Positions 1 through 9,147 are shown, counted from the first letter of the stretch. The stretch is 64,000 nucleotides of DNA from Streptomyces sp. I05A-00742 (GCF_013055795.1 NZ_JABETO010000004.1:62001-126000); one strand, 5' to 3'. Numbers and translations are program-made. The notes: generated by a model not told the origin, from the letters alone.

Positions 1-76
1 CGGCCGTGCTCGTCAGGCCGAGGATCATGACGGCAAGGATCAAGCCCGTACGTGACAGGAACTTCGCTGTGAACAT
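1..76 (-). CDS. N-terminal fragment of an exported protein (runs off left edge)
   Basis: Only the first 25 codons lie in the window. The start is the ATG at 76-74 on the minus strand, preceded by GGAAGGA three to five bases upstream, a good ribosome site. The peptide begins MFTAKFLSR and continues into a hydrophobic run (GLILAVMILGL) followed by TSTA, which has the shape of a Sec signal peptide with a positively charged start and a small-residue region where cleavage could occur. The mature part is outside the window, so no function can be given. It is divergent from the lanthipeptide synthetase gene, with 385 bases between them. Confidence 0.55.
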   Translation of the reverse strand, partial: MFTAKFLSRTGLILAVMILGLTSTA

Positions 77-461
77 GAGTCCTTCCGGATCGTCGCGGAG
101 CCGGGTCGGGTATGCGCTCAGCAGGACTGGGACGGTCTTCATCAGTCCGGAGCCCCGGCTCCGTACCGCTTTCAGTACGCCGGGAAAGCTATGTTGCGTT
201 CACATTGGCGTCAAGTCAAACGCGCCTGATTCATGCAAAGACGCATGTCAGACCGGAGCGTTGTTGCAATGGACTGGAGTAAACGCACATCGGTCCCCGG
301 GTTCGGGCCGGGCGCGGCGGTCATCAGCCCGTCCGGCGCGCACTGAGGCGGAACCGCAGATCCGCGGGTATGCGTTCCGCACGGTCCGTTGATGACACCT
401 GTGACTGGCCCGGCCTCCCCCGGCGTGGAAATCTCGACGCATCACAGCCGAGGGGGATCAC
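77..461. promoter_or_regulatory. Intergenic region upstream of the class III lanthipeptide operon
   Basis: This non-coding stretch separates the divergent exported-protein gene from ramC. It contains an A/T-richer segment around 180-250, unlike the flanking genes, where the ramC promoter and a RamR-type regulator site would be expected. I could not identify a convincing -10/-35 pair or a defined operator by eye. The ramC ribosome site GAGGGGG lies at about 450-456. Confidence 0.4.
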
Positions 462-3125
462 ATGGACAAGCGGTACGAGGTCTACTGCCTGGCCGACCGG
501 CATTTCTACGAGACCCCGGACCGCCTGCCCGCCCTCGCCGGAACTCCCGCCGGGGACGGCCCCTTCGAGACCGCGCGCCGCCCTGTCCCGGACGGCTGGG
601 GCACGGCCCGCAACGGTGACTGGCTGCACCTGTTCCCGGCGGACGAGGAGGGCGGTCCGCTTCCGGGGCCGCTCCAGGGTTGGAAGATACATGTCTCCGC
701 GACCGCCGACACGGCGGACAAGACGGCGGCGGACGTGTGGGACTACTGCGTCCCCCGGGGCATCCCCTTCAAGTTCGTCCCCGGGCCGCACCTGCTGCAC
801 CTGCGCAACACGAAGTACGCGGGCCGCGACCACAGTGGCAAGTTCGTCACTGTCTATCCGGCGGATGAGCGGCAACTTCGGCTCATACTCGAAGAGTTGG
901 ACGATGTCATCGGGGGCAGGCCCGGGCCGTACATCCTCACGGACCTGCGCTGGCGCGAGGGTCCGCTCTACGTCCGCTACGGCGCGTTCGCCCGCCGGTT
1001 CTGCGTCGACGAGCGCGGCACGCTGGTTCCGGCGATCGAGGACGGCACGGGGCGGCTCGTGCCCGATCCGCGCGACCCGGCCTTCCGGGTGCCGTCCTGG
1101 GTGACTCTGCCGGAGTTCCTGGCGCCGCACCTCGCGGCCCGTAACGCGACCACCGTCACCGACCTGCCGTACCGCATCGAGAAGGCGTTGCACTTCTCCA
1201 ACGGGGGCGGCGTCTACCGCGGGACGGACACGCGCGACGGGCGGCGGGTCGTCCTCAAGGAGGGTCGTCCGCACGCCGGGCTGGCCGCCGACGGGGCCGA
1301 CGCCGTGGCCCGCCTGGAACGTGAACGGGACGCTCTCGAACGGCTCTCGGGGCTCGACGCGGCGCCCGCCTTCCGCGACTGGTTCACCCTGGGCGACCAC
1401 AGCTTCCTGGTGATGGACTTCGTCGAGGGCAGGCCTCTCAACTCCTTCTTCGCGGAACGCCACCCGCTGCTCGCGGCCGAGCCGGACCCCGCCGCCACCG
1501 CCGCGTACACCGCGTGGGCGCTGCGGATCCACCGGGCGGTCGAGGAGGCCGTCGCCGATGTGCACGCGCGGGGGCTGGTCTTCAACGACCTGCACATGTT
1601 CAACATCATGGTCGCGCCCGACGAACGGTCGGTCACGCTCATCGACTTCGAGGCCGCCGCCCCGGCGAGCGAGCACGGCCGGCAGGTCGTCGCGCACCCC
1701 GGCTTCTTCGCGCCGCCGGACCGGCGGGGCGCGGAGGTGGACCGGTACGCGCTGGCGTGTCTGCGGCTGGCCCTGTTCCTGCCGGTCACCACGCTCTTCG
1801 TCATCGACCGGGGGAAGGCCGCCCACCTCGCCGAGGTGATCGCCGAACAGTTCCCCGTGCCGCGGGAGTTCCTGGACGAGGCGGTGGCCGAGATCACCCG
1901 CGGCACGTCGGCCGCCGCGCCGGTCCGTCCGGAGGCCGGCTTCGCCCCGGGGCCCGTCGGCGAGGAGCCGCGCCCGCCCGCGCCCGCCGACTGGCCGGCG
2001 AGCCGTGACGCGATGGTCCGCGCCCTCCTCGCCTCGGCCACGCCCGGGCGGGACGACCGGCTCTTCCCGGGCGACGTGGCCCAGTTCACCGACGGCGGCG
2101 GCCTCGGACTCGCGCACGGCGCGGCCGGTGTGCTGCACGCGCTCGACGCCTGCGGCGCGCCCCGGTGCGAGGACGGCGAGCAGTGGCTCCTCGACCGTAC
2201 CGGCCCGCTGCCGCCGGGCACCCCGCTCGGCCTCTACGACGGCGTCGCCGGAGTCGCCCTCACCCTGCACCGGCTGGGCCACACCGGCCGCGCCCTCGAC
2301 CTCACCGCCACCGTGCTCGACGAGAACTGGCGGCGGCTCACCTCCGACCTGCGGAGCGGCCTGGCGGGGCTCGGTCTCGTCCTCGACCACCTGGGCGCGG
2401 CGACAGGCGAACAGGCTTTTGCCGATGCGGCTCTGACGGCGGCTCAGGTCGTCGCGGACCGGCTGTCCGCCGACGGCGAGGACGGACCGCGCCGCCGTGC
2501 CGGCCTGATGCGCGGGGCGGCCGGCCCGGCCCTGCTGTTCCTGCGGCTGTACGAGCGGACGGGCGCGCCCGAACTGCTCGACCTGGCCGGGAAGGCGCTC
2601 CGGTCCGACCTGGCGCGGTGCGTGACCACGGCCAACGCGACCCTGGAGGTCGACGAGGGCTGGCGCACCATGCCCTACGCGGGGGACGGCAGCGTCGGGA
2701 TCGGCATGGTCCTCGACGACTACCTCGCGACGGTCGGCGGCGGCCCTGAGGACCGTCCGGACCTCGCGGCCGCCCGCGACGGGATCCTCGCCGCGGCCCG
2801 GGCCCGGTTCTACGCCCAGCCCGGACTGCTCCAGGGCCGCGCCGGCATGATCCTCCACCTCGCCCGCACGACCGCGCCCGGCGTCACCCCCGGGCACCTG
2901 GCCGCCCAGGTCACCGGGCTCGGCTGGTACGCCATGGGATACGGCGGAGGACTCGCCTTCCCCGGCAGCCAGATGATGCGGCTCTCCATGGACCTCGCCA
3001 CTGGGACGGCCGGCTGTCTGCTGGCCCTGGCCGCCGCGCTCGACGGCCGCCCGGCCGCGCACCTGCCGTTCCTGCCGCCCCTCGGGGGCGCCCGGCCCGG
3101 CCCCCCGCCCGTACCGGGCCCCTGA
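462..3125 (+). CDS. ramC: Class III lanthipeptide synthetase (LanKC, RamC/AmfT type)
   Basis: Trifunctional enzyme that phosphorylates Ser residues of the precursor, eliminates the phosphate and forms (methyl)lanthionine or labionin rings. The 887 residues show an N-terminal lyase-like region, a protein-kinase domain starting at about residue 247 (glycine loop GGGVYRG, VVLK lysine near 263), a catalytic loop FNDLHMFN with Asp376 and Asn381, and DFE at 395 in place of DFG. A LanC-like domain of repeated GxxGV/GxAG helices runs from about 540 to 870. No Cys/His zinc set is evident in that domain, as expected for class III. The length fits S. coelicolor RamC (about 930). The start ATG follows GAGGGGG. 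The precursor gene begins 61 bases downstream. Confidence 0.93.
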   Translation: MDKRYEVYCLADRHFYETPDRLPALAGTPAGDGPFETARRPVPDGWGTARNGDWLHLFPADEEGGPLPGPLQGWKIHVSATADTADKTAADVWDYCVPRGIPFKFVPGPHLLHLRNTKYAGRDHSGKFVTVYPADERQLRLILEELDDVIGGRPGPYILTDLRWREGPLYVRYGAFARRFCVDERGTLVPAIEDGTGRLVPDPRDPAFRVPSWVTLPEFLAPHLAARNATTVTDLPYRIEKALHFSNGGGVYRGTDTRDGRRVVLKEGRPHAGLAADGADAVARLERERDALERLSGLDAAPAFRDWFTLGDHSFLVMDFVEGRPLNSFFAERHPLLAAEPDPAATAAYTAWALRIHRAVEEAVADVHARGLVFNDLHMFNIMVAPDERSVTLIDFEAAAPASEHGRQVVAHPGFFAPPDRRGAEVDRYALACLRLALFLPVTTLFVIDRGKAAHLAEVIAEQFPVPREFLDEAVAEITRGTSAAAPVRPEAGFAPGPVGEEPRPPAPADWPASRDAMVRALLASATPGRDDRLFPGDVAQFTDGGGLGLAHGAAGVLHALDACGAPRCEDGEQWLLDRTGPLPPGTPLGLYDGVAGVALTLHRLGHTGRALDLTATVLDENWRRLTSDLRSGLAGLGLVLDHLGAATGEQAFADAALTAAQVVADRLSADGEDGPRRRAGLMRGAAGPALLFLRLYERTGAPELLDLAGKALRSDLARCVTTANATLEVDEGWRTMPYAGDGSVGIGMVLDDYLATVGGGPEDRPDLAAARDGILAAARARFYAQPGLLQGRAGMILHLARTTAPGVTPGHLAAQVTGLGWYAMGYGGGLAFPGSQMMRLSMDLATGTAGCLLALAAALDGRPAAHLPFLPPLGGARPGPPPVPGP

Positions 3126-3186
3126 ACCCGGCGCCGCCGCTCGGCGGAGCCGTGCACCACAATCCGTCCCCATGAAAGGACATGTC

Positions 3187-3306
3187 ATGGCCCTTCTCGA
3201 CCTGCAGAACCTGGAGTCCGACGAGCTGCACGGCGGTGGCGGCGGTCAGAGCACCGTCAGCCTGCTCTCCTGCGTGAGCACGGCCAGCGTGCTGATCTGT
3301 CTGTGA
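3187..3306 (+). CDS. ramS: SapB-type lanthipeptide precursor (RamS/AmfS)
   Basis: A 39-residue peptide. The leader starts MALLDLQNLE, the conserved opening of AmfS-type precursors with the LxLQ helix recognised by LanKC. A GGGGGQ linker leads to a core containing two copies of Ser-x2-Ser-x3-Cys (STVSLLSC and STASVLIC). That is the same spacing as SapB, predicting two rings and a hydrophobic surfactant-like product that acts at the hyphal surface in aerial growth. The ATG at 3187 is chosen because GAAAGGA lies just upstream; an in-frame ATG at 3172 would add five residues but has no ribosome site. The poly-Gly junction differs from the RamS and AmfS sequences I remember. Confidence 0.93.
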   Translation: MALLDLQNLESDELHGGGGGQSTVSLLSCVSTASVLICL

Positions 3307-3325
3307 CGCCCCGCCAGGTCTGACG

Positions 3326-3360
3326 CCCCGGCCGGTCCTCCCCGAGAGGGCCGGCCGGGG
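3326..3360. terminator. Hairpin after the lanthipeptide precursor
   Basis: Inverted repeat with 14-base arms (3326-3339 and 3347-3360, 13 of 14 paired) and a 7-base loop, starting 19 bases after the precursor stop. There is no T tract. It probably attenuates transcription into the exporter genes or stabilises the short precursor transcript. Confidence 0.6.
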
Positions 3361-3429
3361 CCCGGCCGTATCGTCCCGCCGAGGCCCGGCCGTATCTCTC
3401 GCACCTCCGTCATCTCCCGCACCTCCGTC
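3359..3429 (+). repeat. Two short direct-repeat pairs between ramS and ramA
   Basis: The 14-mer GGCCCGGCCGTATC occurs at 3359-3372 and 3383-3396, and the 12-mer CGCACCTCCGTC occurs at 3400-3411 and 3418-3429. They fill the leader ahead of the first exporter gene. Whether they bind anything is unknown; slipped-strand duplication is the simplest origin. Confidence 0.5.
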
Positions 3430-3445
3430 GAAGGCTGGATCACCC

Positions 3446-5185
3446 ATGGCCCGGACGCGCACCGCCCCCGACGGCACCGGTCCGCGCGCCGGTACCGGCC
3501 CGGGCGACCGCCTGCTGCTCGCCACGGCCCGGGACGGCGCGGGCCGCGTGGCCGGCCTCGCCGTGCTCACCCTCGCCTCCACCGCCGCCGCCCTGCTGCT
3601 GCCCGCCGCCCTCGGCCGCGCCCTGGACCTGCTGCTGGCCCGGGACGCCGGAGCCGGCCGGTGGGTGGCGCTGTGCGCCGCCCTGCTCGCCGTACCCGCC
3701 GCCCTGGACGCCCTCGGCGACCTGCTCTCCGGCACCATGACCGCGCGCGCCACGGCGCGGCTGCGCCACCGGCTGCTGCGCCACGTCGTCGCGGCCGGGC
3801 CGCGCGCCACGGCCGCGTCGACCGGGACGGGCACGCCGGGGGACCTCGTCACCCGGCTCGTCGGCAACGCCGCCGACGCCGGCACCGCCCCGGCCGGTCT
3901 GGCCACCGCCCTCGCCTCGGTCGTCGGCCCGCTCGGGGGCATCGTCGCCCTCGGCCTCGTCGACCCCTGGCTCGCGGTCGCCTTCCTCGCCGGCGCGCCA
4001 CTGCTCATCCTGCTGCTGCGCGCCTTCGCCCGGGCCTCCACCGACTGTTCGGCGCGGTACCAGCGGCTCCAGGGCGACATGGCCGGGCGGCTCGCCGAGG
4101 CCGTCGGCGGCGCCCGGACCATCGCCGCGGCGGGCACCGAGGGGCGCGAACGGGCCAGGATCCTGCGGCCGTTGGGTGGGCTGTCCCGGCAGGGGCACCG
4201 AGTCTGGCGGGTCCAGGGGCGGGCCGCGGCCCGGGCCGTCACCCTCGTGCCGCTGCTCCAGATCGCCGTCCTCGCCGTCGCCGGACTGCTGCTCGCCCGG
4301 GAGCGGATCAGCGTGGGCGACCTGCTGGCCGCCTCCCGTTACGCGGTCCTCGCCACCGGCGTCGGCATGCTCGTCGGACAGCTCGGCGCGCTGGTCCGCG
4401 CCCGGGCCGCCGCCCGACGGCTGGCCGAGGTCCTCGCCGTTCCCGCGTCCGGGTACGGGACCCGGCCGCTGCCGCCCGGCGGCGGCACCCTGGAGCTGCG
4501 CGGCGTCACCGCCGTGCGCGGCGGGCGGACCGTCCTGCGCGACGTGGACCTCACCGTCCCCGGCGGCACCTCGCTGGCCGTCGTGGGCCGTTCGGGCAGC
4601 GGCAAGTCGGTGCTCGCCGCGCTCGCCGGGCGGCTCGCCGACCCGGACGCCGGGACGGTCGCGCTTGACGGCGTCCCGCTGCCGGAGCTCAGCCACGATG
4701 CGCTGCGGCACTCCGTCGGTTACGCCTTCGAGCGGCCGGCCCTGCTGGGCGGCACGGTCGGCGGCACCATCGCCTTCGGCGCGGCGGACCCCGGCCACGA
4801 CGCGGTGACCGCCGCGGCCCGGGCGGCCTGCGCGGACGGCTTCGTCCGGCGGCTGCCGCAGGGCTACGCCACGCCGTGCACGGCGGCGCCGCTCTCCGGC
4901 GGTGAGGCCCAACGCCTGGGGTTGGCCCGGGCGTTCGCCCACGCGGAGCGCCTCCTCGTGCTCGACGACGCCACCTCCAGCCTCGACTCCCCCACCGAGC
5001 GCGAGGTCGGCCGGGCGCTGCTGCACGACGTCGCCGCCCGCACCCGGCTGATCGTCGCCCACCGCGCGTCGACGGCCGCCCGCGCGGACCGGGTCGTCTG
5101 GCTCGACGGCGGCCGGGTGCGGGCGGCCGGCCCGCACGCGGAGCTGTGGCGACGGCCCGAGTACCGGGCGGTGTTCGGTGCCTGA
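3446..5185 (+). CDS. ramA: ABC exporter half-molecule (RamA/AmfB type)
   Basis: Fused membrane-plus-ATPase half-transporter of 579 residues, expected to work with the next gene product to export the modified lanthipeptide. The first 320 residues hold about six hydrophobic segments (for example around AALLLPAALG and LLQIAVLAVAGLLLA). The ATPase domain has Walker A GRSGSGKS near residue 381, signature LSGGEAQRL near 484, Walker B LLVLDDATS near 505 and a switch His in IVAHRAS. The start ATG follows the hairpin and repeat region after the precursor gene. The stop overlaps the GTG start of the second half-transporter by 8 bases, showing translational coupling. Confidence 0.88.
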   Translation: MARTRTAPDGTGPRAGTGPGDRLLLATARDGAGRVAGLAVLTLASTAAALLLPAALGRALDLLLARDAGAGRWVALCAALLAVPAALDALGDLLSGTMTARATARLRHRLLRHVVAAGPRATAASTGTGTPGDLVTRLVGNAADAGTAPAGLATALASVVGPLGGIVALGLVDPWLAVAFLAGAPLLILLLRAFARASTDCSARYQRLQGDMAGRLAEAVGGARTIAAAGTEGRERARILRPLGGLSRQGHRVWRVQGRAAARAVTLVPLLQIAVLAVAGLLLARERISVGDLLAASRYAVLATGVGMLVGQLGALVRARAAARRLAEVLAVPASGYGTRPLPPGGGTLELRGVTAVRGGRTVLRDVDLTVPGGTSLAVVGRSGSGKSVLAALAGRLADPDAGTVALDGVPLPELSHDALRHSVGYAFERPALLGGTVGGTIAFGAADPGHDAVTAAARAACADGFVRRLPQGYATPCTAAPLSGGEAQRLGLARAFAHAERLLVLDDATSSLDSPTEREVGRALLHDVAARTRLIVAHRASTAARADRVVWLDGGRVRAAGPHAELWRRPEYRAVFGA

Positions 5186-7100
5186 GCCCGCCTGCTCACC
5201 GTCCCCCTCCCGGGAGGGGCTGCGGTTCCTCGCCGCCCGGCGGGCCGCGCTGGTCCGGCTCGCCTGCTGGTCGGTCCTGGAGGCGGGGCACACCTTCGCC
5301 CTGGGCTACGCCCTGGCCCACGCCCTGGACCGCGGCTTCCTCGCGGGACGCCCTGCCACCGGGCTCGGCTGGCTGGGCCTGGCGGCGCTCGCCGTCCTGG
5401 CCGGGGCCTACGGCACCGGGCGCACCTACCGCGCCGTGGCCGACCTGGTGGAACCGCTGCGCGACGGCCTCGTCCGGCGGGTCGTCGCCCGGGCGCTGCG
5501 GGACGGCGACGGCGCCGCGGTCTCCCGTCTGACCCACCAGGTGGAGATCGCCCGCGACACCTTCGCGGGGCTCGTGATGGTCTCCCGCTCCTTCGTCTTC
5601 ACCGCCGCCGGTGCCCTGGCGGGGCTCTGCGCCCTGGCCCCCGTCCTGTTGCTGGCCGTGGTGCCGCCGCTGCTGCTGGGGCTCGCGCTGTTCCTGGTGA
5701 CCCTGCGGGCCCTGGCCCGCCGTCAGGAAGCGTTCCTCGTCGCCGACGAGGACATCGCCCGCTCCCTGGACGAGGTGGCGCGCGGCCTGCGCGACATCAC
5801 GGCGGGCGGCGCGGAGCAGCGCGTCGCGGCGGACACGGGCGCTCTGGTGGACGCCGAGTTCCGTGCCGCCCGTGCCCTGGCCCGCTGGTCGGTGGTGCGG
5901 GTGGTGGCCCTCGCCCTCGCGGGCCGGCTGCCGGTGGTGCTGCTGCTGGTCCTGGCCCCGTGGCTGCTGGACCGGGGGGTGACGCCCGGGGCGCTGGTCG
6001 GGGCGCTGGCGTATGTGACGCAGTCGCTGCTCCCCGCGGTGCAGGACCTGGTGCACGGCCTCGGGGCGAGCGGGGCCCGGCTCGCGGTGGTGATCCGCCG
6101 GCTGACGGCGGGGGGTCCCGCCGAGCGGGCCCCATCGGTGAACTCGGCATCTACGGACGCCGGTTCCCCGGCCGCCGCCCTCGCCTTCCGCGGGGTCACC
6201 TTCGCCTACGGACCGCACGCGGCGCCCGTCGTGCGCCGGCTCGGCCTCGTCGTCCCCGCGGGGGCGCGGCTGGCCGTGGTCGGCCCGAGCGGCATCGGCA
6301 AGTCGACGCTCGCCGGCCTCGCGGCGGGGCTCCTGGAACCTCTCTCCGGCGAGGTCACCGTCGGCGGTGCCCCCGCGCGGAGTGCGGCGGCCCGGGCGGC
6401 CCGGGTGCTGATCCCGCAGGAGGCGTACGTTTTCCCCGGGACGCTGGGCGAGAACCTGGGCTACCTGCGGCCGGGGCCGGTTCCGGAGGAGGAGATGCGG
6501 GAGGCGGCCGCGGCCGTCGGCATGGACGGACTGGCGGAGCGGCTGGGCGGGTTCGGGGCGCCCGTCACCCCCGGGGAACTCTCGGCGGGAGAGCGGCAGT
6601 TGATCGCGCTCACCCGGGCGTACCTCTCCCCCGCCCCCGTGGCCCTGCTGGACGAGGCGACCTGTCACCTCGACCCGGCCGCCGAGGCCCGGGCCGAGGA
6701 CGCGTTCGCCCGGCGGCCCGGCGGCACCCTCGTCGTCATCGCGCACCGCGCTGCCTCGGCGCTCCGCGCGGACCGGGTGCTGGTCATGGACGGGCCGCAC
6801 ACGGTGTGCGGGGACCACGCGGGCCTGCTCCGCGCGTCCCCGCTCTACCGCGATCTGATGGCGGAGGCCGGGCCGTCAGACCCAGCCGGCGCCCTGGGAG
6901 ATTCTTATGGCGTCCACGCGGTTGCGCGCGCCGGTCTTGCGGGTGATCGCGGACATGTAGTTGCGGACGGTCCCGTTCGAGAGGTGCAGCCTACGGGCGA
7001 TCTCTCCGACGGTGGCGCCTTCGGCGGCGAGGGTGAGCACGGTGAGTTCACGGCGGGTGAGGGGGATCTCGGACGCCTCCAGAAAGCCGAAACCGAGTGA
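5178..7100 (+). CDS. ramB: ABC exporter half-molecule (RamB/AmfA type) with an unusual C-terminal extension
   Basis: Second half-exporter, starting at a GTG that overlaps the ramA stop by 8 bases. Membrane segments occupy roughly residues 20-300. The ATPase domain has Walker A GPSGIGKS near residue 368, signature LSAGERQL near 468 and Walker B VALLDEAT near 488. The normal exporter end is reached at LYRDLMAEAG, near residue 566. The reading frame then stays open for about 70 more codons and reads antisense through the DNA-binding part of ramR, giving a Gly/Glu-rich tail with no family resemblance. Either the tail is real, or a stop was lost by a point change or a sequencing error near 6880. 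Confidence 0.85.
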   Translation: MPEPACSPSPSREGLRFLAARRAALVRLACWSVLEAGHTFALGYALAHALDRGFLAGRPATGLGWLGLAALAVLAGAYGTGRTYRAVADLVEPLRDGLVRRVVARALRDGDGAAVSRLTHQVEIARDTFAGLVMVSRSFVFTAAGALAGLCALAPVLLLAVVPPLLLGLALFLVTLRALARRQEAFLVADEDIARSLDEVARGLRDITAGGAEQRVAADTGALVDAEFRAARALARWSVVRVVALALAGRLPVVLLLVLAPWLLDRGVTPGALVGALAYVTQSLLPAVQDLVHGLGASGARLAVVIRRLTAGGPAERAPSVNSASTDAGSPAAALAFRGVTFAYGPHAAPVVRRLGLVVPAGARLAVVGPSGIGKSTLAGLAAGLLEPLSGEVTVGGAPARSAAARAARVLIPQEAYVFPGTLGENLGYLRPGPVPEEEMREAAAAVGMDGLAERLGGFGAPVTPGELSAGERQLIALTRAYLSPAPVALLDEATCHLDPAAEARAEDAFARRPGGTLVVIAHRAASALRADRVLVMDGPHTVCGDHAGLLRASPLYRDLMAEAGPSDPAGALGDSYGVHAVARAGLAGDRGHVVADGPVREVQPTGDLSDGGAFGGEGEHGEFTAGEGDLGRLQKAETE

Positions 7101-7487
7101 TTCGTCGATGTAGCGCTCGCCCTGCGCGACATGCCGTATGCCGTCGGCCAGCCGGTCCGGCGAAGCGTTTTTGCTCAAGTACCCCAGGGCTCGCTCCTCG
7201 TACGCCCGGCGCAGGGGCCCCGGCCGTTCCGCACTCGCCAGGGCGAGCAGGCACGGCCTCCCGTCCCCCGTGCCGCTTCCGGAGGCCAGTTCCCGCACGC
7301 CGCCCGGGCCGCCCGCGTGGGGGCTGTCCATGTCGACGACGCACACCCGCGGCCGTACCGTCCGCGCGGTGAGCACCGCGCGGCGCCACGGCGCGGCGTG
7401 AACCTCGAGGTCCGGCTCTCTTCCGATCAGTTCCGCGAGGGCGGTGCGCAGCAGAGAGGTGTCGTGCACCAGTAGAACTCGGATCAC
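6876..7487 (-). CDS. ramR: LuxR/NarL-family response regulator (RamR/AmfR type)
   Basis: Regulator expected to activate the ram operon. With the GTG at 7487 the protein is 203 residues, matching RamR (202); an ATG at 7541 would add 18 residues of unlikely sequence. The N-terminal receiver-like domain starts IRVLLVHD and contains VCVVDMDSP at the phosphorylation-site position. The acidic pocket looks incomplete, as in RamR, which is thought not to need a partner kinase. The C-terminal half has the LuxR helix-turn-helix, LTRRELTVLTLAAEG then VGEIARRLHLSNGTVRNY. It is convergent with ramB, whose open frame overlaps its last 75 codons. Confidence 0.88.
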   Translation of the reverse strand: MIRVLLVHDTSLLRTALAELIGREPDLEVHAAPWRRAVLTARTVRPRVCVVDMDSPHAGGPGGVRELASGSGTGDGRPCLLALASAERPGPLRRAYEERALGYLSKNASPDRLADGIRHVAQGERYIDESLGFGFLEASEIPLTRRELTVLTLAAEGATVGEIARRLHLSNGTVRNYMSAITRKTGARNRVDAIRISQGAGWV

Positions 7488-7878
7488 GGATTCCGTCCCA
7501 CCCTTCCCGTATTCCCCCGTCGTGCGCCTTGCTCGGGGCACGTCAACAATTCATACCGGCGTGTGCCACGGTCACGGGCGGGGATCACCGACCCGCAGGG
7601 GGCGCAAGGGCGCACAACTTCGGCAGCGCGCGCCCCAAGTTCACTCGAACGCGCCTGCCGGAACTCTTGAAAGAGCAGTATCTCCCCTGCCCGTCAAGAC
7701 TGCGTATTTCCCTTCCTCCTCCATTCCCGCATCTCCCCCGCCCTCCCCCACCGCTGCCCGAACCACGGCCCCCTAGACGATCAGGTCCGCTTTCCGGCCG
7801 CCACCGCGCACCTCTCCGGCCCGCCCGCCGCGGTCCGTACTCTTGCCCGAGCCGGTACGGCGCGAGAGAGGGCACGCC
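7488..7878. other. Non-coding stretch between ramR and the next gene
   Basis: Divergent promoter space of about 390 bases. It contains A/T-richer patches (around 7545-7560 and 7670-7720) where the ramR promoter would lie. I see no RNA gene, repeat or convincing open frame in it. Confidence 0.4.
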
Positions 7879-8244
7879 ATGGGCGTCTATGTTTCGGTCA
7901 GAGGATGGCTGGAGTGCGACGGGAAACAACTCGCCGCTGTCCAAGAGGTCATCGCGTCCCACGAAGACGATCACTATTCCCACGGCTGGGGCGCGCCCCG
8001 CCGGCACCTCAATTGGACCCACTACGTCTTCTACGGCGCCGACATCCGCGAGTCGGCCGTGGACTGGCTCCTCGGCCAGATCCGGGAGATCGCCCGGATC
8101 CCGGCCTCCGACGACGACGGAGACCGCGTCACGGGGCTGTTCCTCGCGCGCCACGAAGTCGACGGCACGACGGAATGGCGGATCCGCGAGGGCGGACTCG
8201 TCATCTCCCCGGGAGCCGCCGGGCATCGGTACCTCGACCGGTAG
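7879..8244 (+). CDS. Conserved hypothetical protein (121 aa)
   Basis: A soluble acidic protein starting MGVYVSVRGWLE. The ATG at 7879 is preferred over the upstream in-frame start at 7843 because GAGAGAGGG sits 7 to 8 bases before it. Features include HYSHGWGAPRRHLNW in the first half and an aromatic-rich THYVFYGADIRE segment. I recall similar short proteins in other Streptomyces, but I know of no assigned function. There are no membrane segments and no recognisable catalytic motif. It stands alone between ramR and a block of decayed genes. Confidence 0.7.
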   Translation: MGVYVSVRGWLECDGKQLAAVQEVIASHEDDHYSHGWGAPRRHLNWTHYVFYGADIRESAVDWLLGQIREIARIPASDDDGDRVTGLFLARHEVDGTTEWRIREGGLVISPGAAGHRYLDR

Positions 8245-8337
8245 CCCGGCTCAGGGCGAGGAACCATCCCGACTTTCGGAGGGCCGCCGCGCACCCGGGG
8301 CAGCCCGTCGTCGGCCCGCGATGTCGTGCGTTCCGAC

Positions 8338-9147
8338 GCGTGGTTTACTCCCTGGAGGTATCTGACGACCTTCCTCCTGGAGTTCCAATCCTGCTACTGG
8401 TAGCCGGAGTTCTCCGACGACGAAGAGCTCCGTGACGCCCTTGCCGCGACGAACGACCCGACCCGACCAGCCCCGAGCGGTTCGAGAAGGGGTTCCTGGG
8501 ATCGCTGCGCAGTGACGACACGGTCGCCTGCGGCGACGCGCTGGACTACTACGACCGGGCCGGGATGACGAGCCGGTACGTGGGGGGGCAACCCGCTGGA
8601 GCCGTACGCCGAGGAGGTGTTCGCGGTCGCCCGCGAGGTGCTGCGGCAGCCGCCGTTCCCGGCCACCCCGGGCGGCGGCCGGACGGAGGCCGGCGCGAGT
8701 CACGCGAGCGCGCTGAACATCCTCGGGGAGCTGGGCACGGCCGAGGACGCGGAGGCGATCGCGTCCGCGCTGGGGACGGACGCCGCTTCGTCCGTCGTCC
8801 GCGAGCGCGCGGTGGACGCGGCGGGCCCGTGCCTCGAACGGTGGGAGACGCCGGACGGGCGGGTCGTCGCGGCGCTCGAGGAGCTGATCTTCGACGACTC
8901 GGCCGGCACGGACCTGCGCGTCGACGCGGTCCACGCGCTCTTCGGACTGGACGCGCCGCCGGTCACCGCCGTACTCGTGCGCACCGCCCGCTCCGCCCCG
9001 TTCCCGGTCCAGGTGGAGGCGGCCGTCGGCCTCACCTACGAGCACCTGGTCGACCGGCACGGGGAGCTGCTGCGCGAGGTGGTCGCGTCGTGGCCACGGG
9101 AGGCGGGCGAGCGGGCCGGGATCGTGCGCGATGAGCTGGGCGGGTGA
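8338..9147 (+). pseudogene. Degraded HEAT-repeat-like protein gene
   Basis: A coherent protein can be followed only by changing frame. From 8341 the frame reads WRYLTTFLLEFQ and then meets TAG at 8401. After EELRDALAATNDP a duplicated CCCGA (about 8456-8465) shifts the frame into ERFEKGFLGSLRSDD and DYYDRAGM. A run of seven G at 8582-8588 shifts it back to NPLEPYAEEVF, and the frame then stays open to 9147. The intact part (codons from 8617) has alternating helices with ALNILGELG, VVRERAVDAA and DLRVDAVHALFGLD, typical of HEAT/armadillo repeats that mediate protein contacts. The 5' limit is unclear. Confidence 0.7.

Noticed and set aside
6..392. Plus-strand 128-codon frame at the left edge
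   Set aside because: Low coding character, no ribosome site, and it runs over the minus-strand signal-peptide start and the ramC promoter region.
3172..3186. Upstream ATG for the lanthipeptide precursor
   Set aside because: In frame, but the GAAAGGA ribosome site would lie inside it; known precursors begin at the MALLDLQ-type start.
324..3188. 954-codon frame on the minus strand opposite ramC
   Set aside because: It is a composition shadow of the synthetase gene; the plus-strand protein has clear kinase and LanC-like motifs, and the minus frame gives a Gly/Arg-rich nonsense protein.
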